Source of the DNA: Kushneria pakistanensis
GTDB taxonomy: Bacteria > Pseudomonadota > Gammaproteobacteria > Pseudomonadales > Halomonadaceae
Reading direction: 5' to 3'
NCBI RefSeq assembly: GCF_014652795.1
Contig: NZ_BMZM01000002.1
Span: 622,025-686,024, forward strand
Length of the DNA stretch: 64,000 nt
Position 1 is the stretch's first letter. The number at the start of each line of letters is the position of its first letter. Below are positions 56,898 to 64,000 of this stretch, piece by piece. The position numbers and the translations under genes are program-made. The notes below the pieces were generated by a model. That model was given only the letters and a program-made list of their open reading frames with translations, made no database searches and was not told where the DNA came from.

Positions 56898-57827
56898 CGT
56901 CTGACGCAACATCTCGCGCGCCGCCAGAAACAGCTGGCCATGACGCTCGGCCAGTGCGGCCAGGTTGCGGTCATAGCCCCCGCCGATCACGGCCGCGACC
57001 GGGATATGGCGCGTTCGACACTCGCGCAACACGAAAAGATCGCGCCGGTAGATGCCCTCAAGGCTCAGCTCGAAATGCCCCAGCCGGTCACCGGCGTGCA
57101 CGTCGGCGCCGGCATCATAAAAGACCAGTTCGGGGCGCAGGCGATCCAGCAGGTCGGGGATTTCTTGCTCGAGCACGTCTTGATAGGCCGCATCATCCGT
57201 ACCACGGGGCAGGGCAATGTCCCGATCGCTCGAACGCTTGGTAAACGGAAAATTGTCTGCGCCGTGAATCGAGCAGGTGAACACACGCGGATCATGACGA
57301 AAGGCAAACGCGGTGCCGTCGCCCTGATGCACGTCGCAGTCGATGATCAGGATGCTTTTTATGCCGTGGACGGCCATCGCCTCATGGGCGGCCACGCTCA
57401 GATCGTTAAGCAGGCAGTAGCCGCTGGCGGCATCGGGGTAGGCGTGATGGGTACCGCCGGCCGTATTGCAGGCAAGGCCTGTTTCGAGCGCGGCGCGCAG
57501 CGTTGAAAGCGTGCCGCCCACCTCCAGCAGGGTGCGCTCGACCAGCTGCGGCGACCAGGGAAAGCCGCTGCGCTTTCTGGCCATCGGGTCGCTGTCACCC
57601 AGATAGAAGGCCTGCAACCAGGCTTCCGTGTGGGCGCGCAGCAGCGCGGTACTGGTCGCCTGCGTCGGCGTGACCCAGTCGATCAGCGGGTCATCATCAA
57701 ATCCCTGCGCCGAGAGCCACTGGCGCAGGGCGCGGAACTTGGCCATCGGGAAAGGGTGGCGCTCGGGCCACTCGAACGTATAGCCCGGGTGATGGATCAG
57801 CGGCAGGCGCCTGTCAGCCTCTCGCAT
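56895..57827 (-). CDS. Histone deacetylase-family (class II-like) deacetylase
   Basis: A zinc deacetylase of 310 residues. Catalytic and metal residues lie in GGTHHAYPDAASGYC, IIDCDVHQGDGTAF and YDAGADVHAGDRLG; the glycine-rich end is IGGGYDR. Bacterial relatives include acetoin utilisation proteins and acetylpolyamine amidohydrolases; polyamines or acetylated proteins are possible substrates. The start overlaps the recQ coding end by 14 bases, so it is probably translated from the recQ transcript. Confidence 0.9.
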   Translation of the reverse strand: MREADRRLPLIHHPGYTFEWPERHPFPMAKFRALRQWLSAQGFDDDPLIDWVTPTQATSTALLRAHTEAWLQAFYLGDSDPMARKRSGFPWSPQLVERTLLEVGGTLSTLRAALETGLACNTAGGTHHAYPDAASGYCLLNDLSVAAHEAMAVHGIKSILIIDCDVHQGDGTAFAFRHDPRVFTCSIHGADNFPFTKRSSDRDIALPRGTDDAAYQDVLEQEIPDLLDRLRPELVFYDAGADVHAGDRLGHFELSLEGIYRRDLFVLRECRTRHIPVAAVIGGGYDRNLAALAERHGQLFLAAREMLRQT

Positions 57828-59811
57828 TCAAATGCCCCTCGACCCATGCCCGCACCTGCGGGTATGAATGGCCCTCCAGCGCGGCGAATGTTCTGAGCCC
57901 TCTTGCCTTGAGAGGCGTGAACACCGGCATGGCCAGCCCACAGAGAAAATGTGTGACCCGCTCGGGCGTGGGTGCTCGCTGGAAATGCGCCTGATGGCGT
58001 TCGATAAAGGGCTCTGCCAGCTCATCGAAGTCGAGTTCATCAAGCGCTGCAGGGGCGGGCGGCGCCGGCAGTCGCGCCACATGGCCGTCACACACCGAGC
58101 AGTGGCCGCACTGCGCCGGCACGCGTGTATCGCCAAAGTGCAGCGCCAGACGCCGGGAGAGGCAGGTGTCGGTCTCAAACAGCGAGAGCATCTGCGAGAG
58201 TCGCTCGATATCGGCCTGCTCACGGGTGCAAAAGCCCTCGTGCAGCTCCCCCGCCATGGCCACCGGATCAATATCGGGCTGGCAGACCTCGAAGACATCC
58301 GTCATGCGCTTGCCTTCCAGCACTACCCAGCCCTTGTCCTGAAAGTACTCCAGCGCCGTGATCACGCGCGAGCGCGTCGCATCAATACCGGCGGCCTGGC
58401 CGGCCTGATGCACTCGCTCGAAGTCCACCGTGCCCCAGGTGCGCGCAATGGGGATGTTGTCGATCACCAGTCGGATGAAATCGGCGCGCTCGCCTTCAAA
58501 TTTTGCGGCAAGCTCTGAGGGTGGCATCTCGTAGCGCAGGCGGTATTCAGCCAGATAGGTAAAACGCGGCGCGATCACTCCCATCATTTCAAGGCGCACC
58601 AGCAGGGTTTTCAGCGGCAGTGCCCGGATGTTGCTGTCCCGCGAAAGCGTATTCATCACGACCGGCCACTGGCGCTGCGGCGTCTGCCCGGCCGCCTGAA
58701 TCTCCTCGAGCACCCGCTGGATGCCTTCGCGCTCGGGGGTATCACCATGGGTGAAGTTTTCCAGCACGCCCAGCCCGTCGCGACCGGCCAGCATCAGACA
58801 GGTCGAGGGAGCACCGTCGCGGCCGGCCCGGCCGATCTCCTGGCTGTAGTTCTCGATCGACTTGGGCAGGTCAAAGTGCACCACGTTGCGAATGTTGCGC
58901 TTGTCGATGCCCATGCCAAAGGCAATGGTCGCGACAATCACTGGCACCTCACCGTGCATGAACTGCTGCTGGATCTCATCGCGTATCTCGGCAGCAAGAC
59001 CTGCGTGGTAGGCGCGGGCGCGAATGCCGCGCGCGGCCAGCGCCCTGGCCAGCGTCTCCGCCCCCTGCTGGAGAGTGACATAGATAATGGTCGGCGCTTC
59101 CTGCCCCACCACCTGCTGCGGCGCCAGCCACTGGATCAGTGCATCAACACGCTGGTGTTGCGCAATCGGGCGCACCTGCAGATTCAGGTTGGGACGATAA
59201 AAGCCGGTGGTGATCACATCGTCAGAAGCAATGGCAAAGCCTTGCTGCATGTCCTGGATGACGCCGGGTGTGGCCGTGGCGGTCAGCAGCAGTACCTGGG
59301 GGATATTGAACTCGCGCTGATACTCGGGCAGGCGCAGGTAGTCCGGGCGAAAGTTATGGCCCCACTCGGAGATACAGTGGGCCTCGTCGATCACCATCAG
59401 GGAAATCGGCACCTGATGAAGGAAGTGGCGAAAGCGTTCGTTGCGAAGGCGTTCGACCGACACCATCAAAATCTTCAGCTCGTTCTGGCGCGCGCGCGTC
59501 ATGACCTCGCGCACGGCGTCGCGGTCCATGGTGGAGTCGATGCTTTCAGCGGCAATGCCGCGGGATTTCAAAAAGGCGAGCTGATCCTGCATCAGCGCCA
59601 GCAACGGCGAAATGACCAGCGTCAGATGCGGCAGGTGCAGCGCCGGCAGCTGATAGCACAGCGACTTGCCGGCGCCGGTGGCAAAGATGGCCGCCGTGGA
59701 GCGCCCGGCCAGGACGCGTTCGATGACCGGGGCCTGGCCGGTGCGAAAGTCTTCAAGGCCGAAGACCGTGTTCAGGGTATGGCGCGCGGTCTCGATCGCA
59801 TCAGTGCGCAT
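57814..59811 (-). CDS. RecQ family ATP-dependent DNA helicase
   Basis: A superfamily 2 helicase of 665 residues. Motif I is FATGAGKSLCYQLPA (Gly-Ala-Gly-Lys, against the usual Gly-Gly-Gly-Lys), motif II DEAHCISEWGHNFRPDY, motif VI QEIGRAGRDG. The RecQ zinc region is reduced, with CGHCSVC and an earlier FCTREQ. The C-terminus does not show an obvious HRDC domain. This resembles the divergent RecQ-like group more than E. coli RecQ, so I withhold the symbol. Confidence 0.9.
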   Translation of the reverse strand: MRTDAIETARHTLNTVFGLEDFRTGQAPVIERVLAGRSTAAIFATGAGKSLCYQLPALHLPHLTLVISPLLALMQDQLAFLKSRGIAAESIDSTMDRDAVREVMTRARQNELKILMVSVERLRNERFRHFLHQVPISLMVIDEAHCISEWGHNFRPDYLRLPEYQREFNIPQVLLLTATATPGVIQDMQQGFAIASDDVITTGFYRPNLNLQVRPIAQHQRVDALIQWLAPQQVVGQEAPTIIYVTLQQGAETLARALAARGIRARAYHAGLAAEIRDEIQQQFMHGEVPVIVATIAFGMGIDKRNIRNVVHFDLPKSIENYSQEIGRAGRDGAPSTCLMLAGRDGLGVLENFTHGDTPEREGIQRVLEEIQAAGQTPQRQWPVVMNTLSRDSNIRALPLKTLLVRLEMMGVIAPRFTYLAEYRLRYEMPPSELAAKFEGERADFIRLVIDNIPIARTWGTVDFERVHQAGQAAGIDATRSRVITALEYFQDKGWVVLEGKRMTDVFEVCQPDIDPVAMAGELHEGFCTREQADIERLSQMLSLFETDTCLSRRLALHFGDTRVPAQCGHCSVCDGHVARLPAPPAPAALDELDFDELAEPFIERHQAHFQRAPTPERVTHFLCGLAMPVFTPLKARGLRTFAALEGHSYPQVRAWVEGHLNARG

Positions 59812-60072
59812 GCACAGGCTCCGGTCATGACTGAAAGGGAGCGATAGCCTAACGCCCGGGAGGCCGGACTGTCAGGGGCACAGTCATCATCGCCTGGCCA
59901 TGGTTTGTGTCGCGTCGGCTGATATCGGTCGGATGATGCGTCAGGATGGTGCCCGGACGGGTACGTACGCCGCTTTTGCCCGGCAATTTGCCCTGTATCA
60001 AAACCGTCATCGCACCCCCTGCTAAAGTCGTAGGCAGTGGCTCACCAGAGCAGCCGTCATGTGGAGCGCATC

Positions 60073-61092
60073 ATGAAAGTAACGCTTTATAGTGCCCAGC
60101 CCTACGATGAACGTTTTTTTGAAGAAGCCCGACTCGAGGGCTTCGCCGAGGAGGCGTTTGATCTGATCTATCAAAAGGTCGCCCTGTCGCGTCAGACCAC
60201 CGCGCTGGCCGAGGGCAGCGACGCCGTGTGCGTGTTCGTCAACGACGTGCTGGATGAGGTCGTGCTGGAAGCACTGGCCGCCATGGGCGTGAAGGCGGTC
60301 GTGTTGCGCTGCGCTGGATTCAACAACATTGATCTGGCCGCCGCCGAGCGGCTCGGGTTTTTTGTCGCCCGGGTGCCGGCCTATTCCCCCGAAGCCGTCG
60401 CCGAGCATGCCCTGGCGCTGGCCATGACGCTCAATCGCCATACCCATCGCGCCTTCAACCGGGTGCGCGAGGGCAATTTCGCCCTTGATGGCTTGCTGGG
60501 CATGACCCTGCATGGCAAAACCGTCGGCATTGTCGGCACCGGACGCATTGGCCTTGCCACGGCGAGTATCTTCAAGGGGCTGGGGTGCCGGGTGCTGGGC
60601 AGTGACCCGTTCCCGGCCGAAGGCTTTGAGGCCATCGGCGAGATCGTGGATGTCGATACGCTGCTGGCGCAGTCCGACATCGTGTCACTGCACTGCCCGC
60701 TGCTTGATGCCACCCATCACCTGATCAATGAGGCGTCGCTTGAGCGCATGAAACCCGGCGCGATGCTGATCAATACCTCCCGCGGGGCGCTGATCGATAC
60801 CTGTGCGGTGATCGAGGCGCTCAAGTCACGCCAGCTCGGGGCGCTGGCCATCGATGTCTACGAGCAGGAAAGCGGCCTGTTCTTTCAGGACCGCTCCTCG
60901 GAGATCATTGATGACGACGTGTTTTCACGTCTCATGACCTTTCCCAACGTGCTGGTCACCGGCCACCAGGGCTTTTTTACGGTCGAGGCCCTGCGCGAGA
61001 TCGCCCAGGTCACCTTCAACAACCTGGTCTGCCTGACACGTGGCGCCCCCTGCAGCAATGCCCTGATGCAGGGCGACGGCGCCTCGCGCTGA
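60073..61092 (+). CDS. ldhA: D-lactate dehydrogenase (2-hydroxyacid dehydrogenase)
   Basis: NAD-dependent enzyme of 339 residues that interconverts pyruvate and D-lactate. The Rossmann loop is VGIVGTGRIG. Catalytic residues are Arg in NTSRGALID, Glu in DVYEQESGLFF and His in TGHQGFFT. The N-terminus LYSAQPYDERFF and the DVYEQESGLFFQDRS segment are specific to the LdhA subgroup. The ATG at 60073 has GGAG upstream. A lactate permease gene follows after 27 bases, supporting a lactate role. Confidence 0.93.
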   Translation: MKVTLYSAQPYDERFFEEARLEGFAEEAFDLIYQKVALSRQTTALAEGSDAVCVFVNDVLDEVVLEALAAMGVKAVVLRCAGFNNIDLAAAERLGFFVARVPAYSPEAVAEHALALAMTLNRHTHRAFNRVREGNFALDGLLGMTLHGKTVGIVGTGRIGLATASIFKGLGCRVLGSDPFPAEGFEAIGEIVDVDTLLAQSDIVSLHCPLLDATHHLINEASLERMKPGAMLINTSRGALIDTCAVIEALKSRQLGALAIDVYEQESGLFFQDRSSEIIDDDVFSRLMTFPNVLVTGHQGFFTVEALREIAQVTFNNLVCLTRGAPCSNALMQGDGASR

Positions 61093-61119
61093 AAGGATTG
61101 ATCCCCGGAGGATCTGCTC

Positions 61120-62739
61120 ATGTGGCAACAGCTCTATGATCCGCTGAATCAGCCGCTGCTGTCGGCGCTGGCAGCGGCTGTACCCATGGTGTTCTTTTTG
61201 CTGGCGTTGACCGTGTTCCGGCTCAAGGCGCTGACGGCAGCCGCCATTACGCTGGGCTTGTCCCTTATGATGGCGCTGTGGCTTTTTGGCATGCCGCTGC
61301 AAAAGGCAGTGATGGCAGCCCTTCTGGGCGTGGCCAACGGGCTCTGGCCAATCGGCTATATCGTGCTGATGGCGGTGTGGCTTTATCGTGTAGCGGTCAA
61401 AAGCGGCAAGTTCGAGATCATTCGCGGCAGTATCGCGACCATATCGGAAGACCAGCGCATCCAGGTGCTGCTGATTGCCTTCTGTTTCGGCGCCTTTCTC
61501 GAAGGGGCAGCAGGCTTTGGCGTGCCGATCGCCATCTGTGCCGCGCTGCTGGTGGAGCTGGGCTTCAAGCCGATCCGCGCGGCCATGCTGTGCCTGGTGG
61601 CCAATGCTGCGGCCGGTGCGTATGGGGCGATCGGTATTCCCGTCATTGTCGGAGCGCAGCAGGGCGGTGTGACCACAAGCGCGCTGGCGCCGATGCTGAT
61701 CGCCATTTTGCAGCTCTCCACGCTGTTCATTCCGGCCATGCTGGTGATGATTCTGGACGGCTGGCGCGGGCTGAAGCAGACCTGGCCGGTGGTCCTGCTG
61801 GTGGGCGTGCTCTTTTCGGGCAGTCAGGCGCTGGTGCTGTTTCTGCTCGGCCCGGAGCTGGTGGATGTGGTGCCACCGTTACTTTCCATGGGCGCGCTGG
61901 CCCTGTTCATGCGGGTATGGCGGCCGAAACACATCTATCGCGAGCCCGGTGCGCCGCCGGTCAGTGCCACCCGCTGGCCGCTCAAGGCCGTGCTGCTGGC
62001 CTGGTCACCGTTTTATATCCTGACTGCCATCATCATGGTGTGGAGCCTGCCGGCCTTTCGGGCCCTGTTTGCAGCGGGCGGAGCACTGGCTGCCACTGTC
62101 CTGCAGCTGCCGATTCCGGGGCTTCATCTGCAGGTGCAGGAGCTGCCGCCCATCGTCACGGCGCCCCATGCGCTGGCGGCGCTGTGGAAGATCGAGCTGT
62201 TGGGAGCGGCCGGCACGGCCATTCTGCTCTCGGTGATCGTGACCACGCTGACCTCGAAAACCCTGTCGCTGCGCCAGAGCCTGGATCAGCTTTTAAGCGT
62301 CATGCGCGATCTCTGGCGCCCGCTGGCGACCATTTGTCTGGTGATGGCGGTGGCCTATGTTGCCAACTTCTCGGGCACATCCTCGACGCTTGGGCTGGCG
62401 CTGGCCGAGACCGGACGGGTCTTTCCGCTGATCTCCCCGGTGATCGGCTGGCTGGGCGTGTTCATTACCGGCTCGGTGGTCAACAACAACGTGCTGTTTG
62501 CTCATCTACAGGCCGTGACGGCGGGTCAGATCGGCACCAGCCAGACACTGCTGGTGGCGGCCAATACTGCCGGCGGGGTCATGGCCAAGGTCGTCTCGCC
62601 CCAGTCGATTGCCATTGCGGCAGGCGCTGTCGGGCTGGTCGGTCATGAGTCCGACATCATGCGCGCCACGCTGCGCTTTAGTCTGGCGCTTTTGGTGTAT
62701 GCCTGCCTGTGGACCTTCGCGCTGTCCCTGCTGGTGTAG
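61120..62739 (+). CDS. lldP: L-lactate permease, LldP family
   Basis: Inner-membrane lactate/proton symporter of 539 residues with about 12-13 transmembrane segments. Family landmarks: FGAFLEGAAGFGVPIAI near residue 126 and the C-terminal FITGSVVNNNVLFAHLQ with SPQSIAIAAGAVG. GGAGGA precedes the ATG. It probably forms one transcript with ldhA. LldP homologues also carry D-lactate and glycolate. Confidence 0.93.
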   Translation: MWQQLYDPLNQPLLSALAAAVPMVFFLLALTVFRLKALTAAAITLGLSLMMALWLFGMPLQKAVMAALLGVANGLWPIGYIVLMAVWLYRVAVKSGKFEIIRGSIATISEDQRIQVLLIAFCFGAFLEGAAGFGVPIAICAALLVELGFKPIRAAMLCLVANAAAGAYGAIGIPVIVGAQQGGVTTSALAPMLIAILQLSTLFIPAMLVMILDGWRGLKQTWPVVLLVGVLFSGSQALVLFLLGPELVDVVPPLLSMGALALFMRVWRPKHIYREPGAPPVSATRWPLKAVLLAWSPFYILTAIIMVWSLPAFRALFAAGGALAATVLQLPIPGLHLQVQELPPIVTAPHALAALWKIELLGAAGTAILLSVIVTTLTSKTLSLRQSLDQLLSVMRDLWRPLATICLVMAVAYVANFSGTSSTLGLALAETGRVFPLISPVIGWLGVFITGSVVNNNVLFAHLQAVTAGQIGTSQTLLVAANTAGGVMAKVVSPQSIAIAAGAVGLVGHESDIMRATLRFSLALLVYACLWTFALSLLV

Positions 62740-62749
62740 GGCGTCGGTA

Positions 62750-63952
62750 TCAACCTTCGCGGTGCTGGCGCCGGATCAAAAGGCCCATGGCAGTCAGCGC
62801 CAGTGCCGCGACAATAAGGGAGAAGGCAATGCCGGCCGTGACCAGACTGGTCGCGGCCGCCGTCACGCCCAGCCCCACCACGGGCAGCGAGATCGCCACA
62901 TAGATGACCACGAAGTAGGTCGAGGTGACCTCGCTCTTTTGATCCTTCGGGGATGCGCCCACTACCTCGCCCAGGCCAGCGCGCAGGGTCAGTCCCTGAC
63001 CGGCGCCCGACATGGCGGCCCCGGCGAGCATCAGACCCAGCGAGGCCGTGCCGATGGCGCTGCCCACCACCAGCACGCCGGCAGCCAGAATCAGGCAACC
63101 GCTGGTCAGGCGCTGGCGTTCGGGAATAAGGCGCATGCCTGCCTGGCCCAGCGCCGAGGCGATAAAGAGCGTGATGACTACCACGCCGATCATGGCGAGA
63201 TTGTCGATCGACAGGGTCTTTTGTACGAAGGAGGGGGCAGCGGCGGTGAAAAGCCCCAGCACGGCGGTGCCGGCAAAGCCTGCAATGCCGGCCGGCACGA
63301 AAACGCTGCGCACCTCATCGGGCACGCTCAGCCGCTGAATATGCAGGCGCACGCGCGCGGGACGTTCGATCGTCTCCGGCGCCCACCACACCCCGGCCAG
63401 CGCCACCACGCACAGCACGATGTGCAGGGCGTAGGGCAGATGCAGCGGCCAGATCGCGTACTGGGCCAGCACGCCGGCGACCAGCGGCCCCAGTCCGAGA
63501 CCCATCACATTGGTGGCCGTGGCGGTGAGCGTCGCGCCCTTTTGCCACTCGGATGGGGCCTGCTCAATGACGGCTACCGTGGCCGTGCCGGTAAAGATGC
63601 CGGCCGAGAGTCCTGACAATACCCGGCCGGTCAGCAGTGCTGCCAGCTCGGGGCTGGAAAGAAAAACCAGGTCACTGATCACGGCCAGAACCAGCCCGGC
63701 CATCAATAAACGGCGCCGTCCCAGCTGATCCGACCAGCTGCCGAAACTAATCAGCGCGACAATCACTCCCACGGCGTAGGCAGCAAAGATCACGGTGGTC
63801 GTGATCTGTGAAAAGCCCATCCGGTCCTGATAGATCGGATAGAGTGAGGTGGGCAGGGTGGTGCCCAGCATGGCGATCAGAAAGGCGAAGGTGACCAGCA
63901 AAAACGACACGCGCCCGGGTGAACGCTGTGTTGTTGAGGTGTGGTTGGACAT
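62750..63952 (-). CDS. Major facilitator superfamily transporter
   Basis: A 400-residue protein with 12 predicted membrane segments. The MFS loop 2-3 motif is FGSWSDQLGRRRLL (about 70-83). It belongs to the drug:H+ antiporter-like group, judging by the length and the motif; the substrate is unknown. It is convergent with lldP, leaving a 10-base gap. The sequence from 63953 to the end of the window (48 bases) is its leader; the Shine-Dalgarno is not obvious. Confidence 0.85.
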   Translation of the reverse strand: MSNHTSTTQRSPGRVSFLLVTFAFLIAMLGTTLPTSLYPIYQDRMGFSQITTTVIFAAYAVGVIVALISFGSWSDQLGRRRLLMAGLVLAVISDLVFLSSPELAALLTGRVLSGLSAGIFTGTATVAVIEQAPSEWQKGATLTATATNVMGLGLGPLVAGVLAQYAIWPLHLPYALHIVLCVVALAGVWWAPETIERPARVRLHIQRLSVPDEVRSVFVPAGIAGFAGTAVLGLFTAAAPSFVQKTLSIDNLAMIGVVVITLFIASALGQAGMRLIPERQRLTSGCLILAAGVLVVGSAIGTASLGLMLAGAAMSGAGQGLTLRAGLGEVVGASPKDQKSEVTSTYFVVIYVAISLPVVGLGVTAAATSLVTAGIAFSLIVAALALTAMGLLIRRQHREG

Positions 63953-64000
63953 GGCATGACTCCCGAGTGTGGTGAGAGTCTGGTACAGAACGCGCGGTGC

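Noticed and set aside
59898-60026. About 42-codon ORF between recQ and ldhA
   Set aside because: No Shine-Dalgarno, no hydrophobic segment, unusual residue mix. Probably chance; the 261-base gap otherwise shows only the ldhA leader.
1-64000. Mobile elements, prophage, CRISPR, tRNA or rRNA genes
   Set aside because: No transposase, integrase other than XerC, repeat-spacer array, attachment-site duplication or tRNA cloverleaf was recognised anywhere in the window.

Overview
The window is about 64 kb of GC-rich chromosome from a gammaproteobacterium. It most probably comes from Halomonadaceae (Halomonas, Chromohalobacter or Kushneria type). The evidence is gene content and order: a complete nuo operon with fused nuoCD, a divergent argH/hemCDXY pair, argH-lptM-lysA-dapF-DUF484-xerC-HAD on one strand, and thiS-thiG-trmB. 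A lipoprotein trehalase is compatible with an osmoadapted lifestyle. This placement is inference from recognised proteins; no rRNA or tRNA gene is present to test it. I see no phage, insertion sequence, CRISPR array or toxin system. Almost all of the window reads as core chromosome.

Layout. 0-5.9 kb: chemoreceptor, comM-type ATPase, small secreted protein, trehalase. 6-12.7 kb: acetyltransferase, nitrilase-type amidase, Moco oxidoreductase, kinase-like protein, PLP aminotransferase, lipoprotein, alpha/beta hydrolase. 12.7-16.7 kb: YgdD protein, alanine/glycine symporter, thiS-thiG-trmB. 16.7-17.8 kb: an unusual, mostly non-coding stretch around one anchored hypothetical protein. 17.8-24.7 kb: FKBP lipoprotein, TIGR02444 protein, YheS-type ABC-F, ChaB, SDR, Dtd, tandem universal stress protein, ThiD. 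25-40.2 kb: nuoA-B-CD-E-F-G-H-I-J-K-L-M-N for proton-pumping NADH:quinone oxidoreductase, closed by a strong terminator. 40.3-43.1 kb: endonuclease/exonuclease/phosphatase protein, dsbA, engB, small anchored protein. 43.3-49.5 kb: the seven-gene argH-to-HAD operon (arginine, lysine/diaminopimelate, dimer resolution). 49.7-54 kb: hemC-D-X-Y for tetrapyrrole synthesis. 54.1-64 kb: M16 peptidase, HDAC-like deacetylase overlapping recQ, D-lactate dehydrogenase with lactate permease, MFS exporter.

The strongest unannotated signal is on the minus strand at about 16684-16844. It is a sigma70 promoter with a 17-bp spacer, overlapped by Fur-box-like sequence, followed by about 110 nt that fold into two stem-loops, a CUCCUC-containing single-stranded stretch and an ideal intrinsic terminator. 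This is the architecture of an iron-responsive small RNA (RyhB/PrrF type by analogy). Less than 1 kb away, a 376-bp gap between convergent genes carries two perfect and two one-mismatch DnaA boxes, a candidate DnaA-titration or DARS-like site. A third signal is a 40-codon ORF with a near-perfect Shine-Dalgarno that fills the nuoL-nuoM gap and overlaps the nuoM start codon. A second minus-oriented terminator hairpin upstream of nuoA has no assigned transcript.
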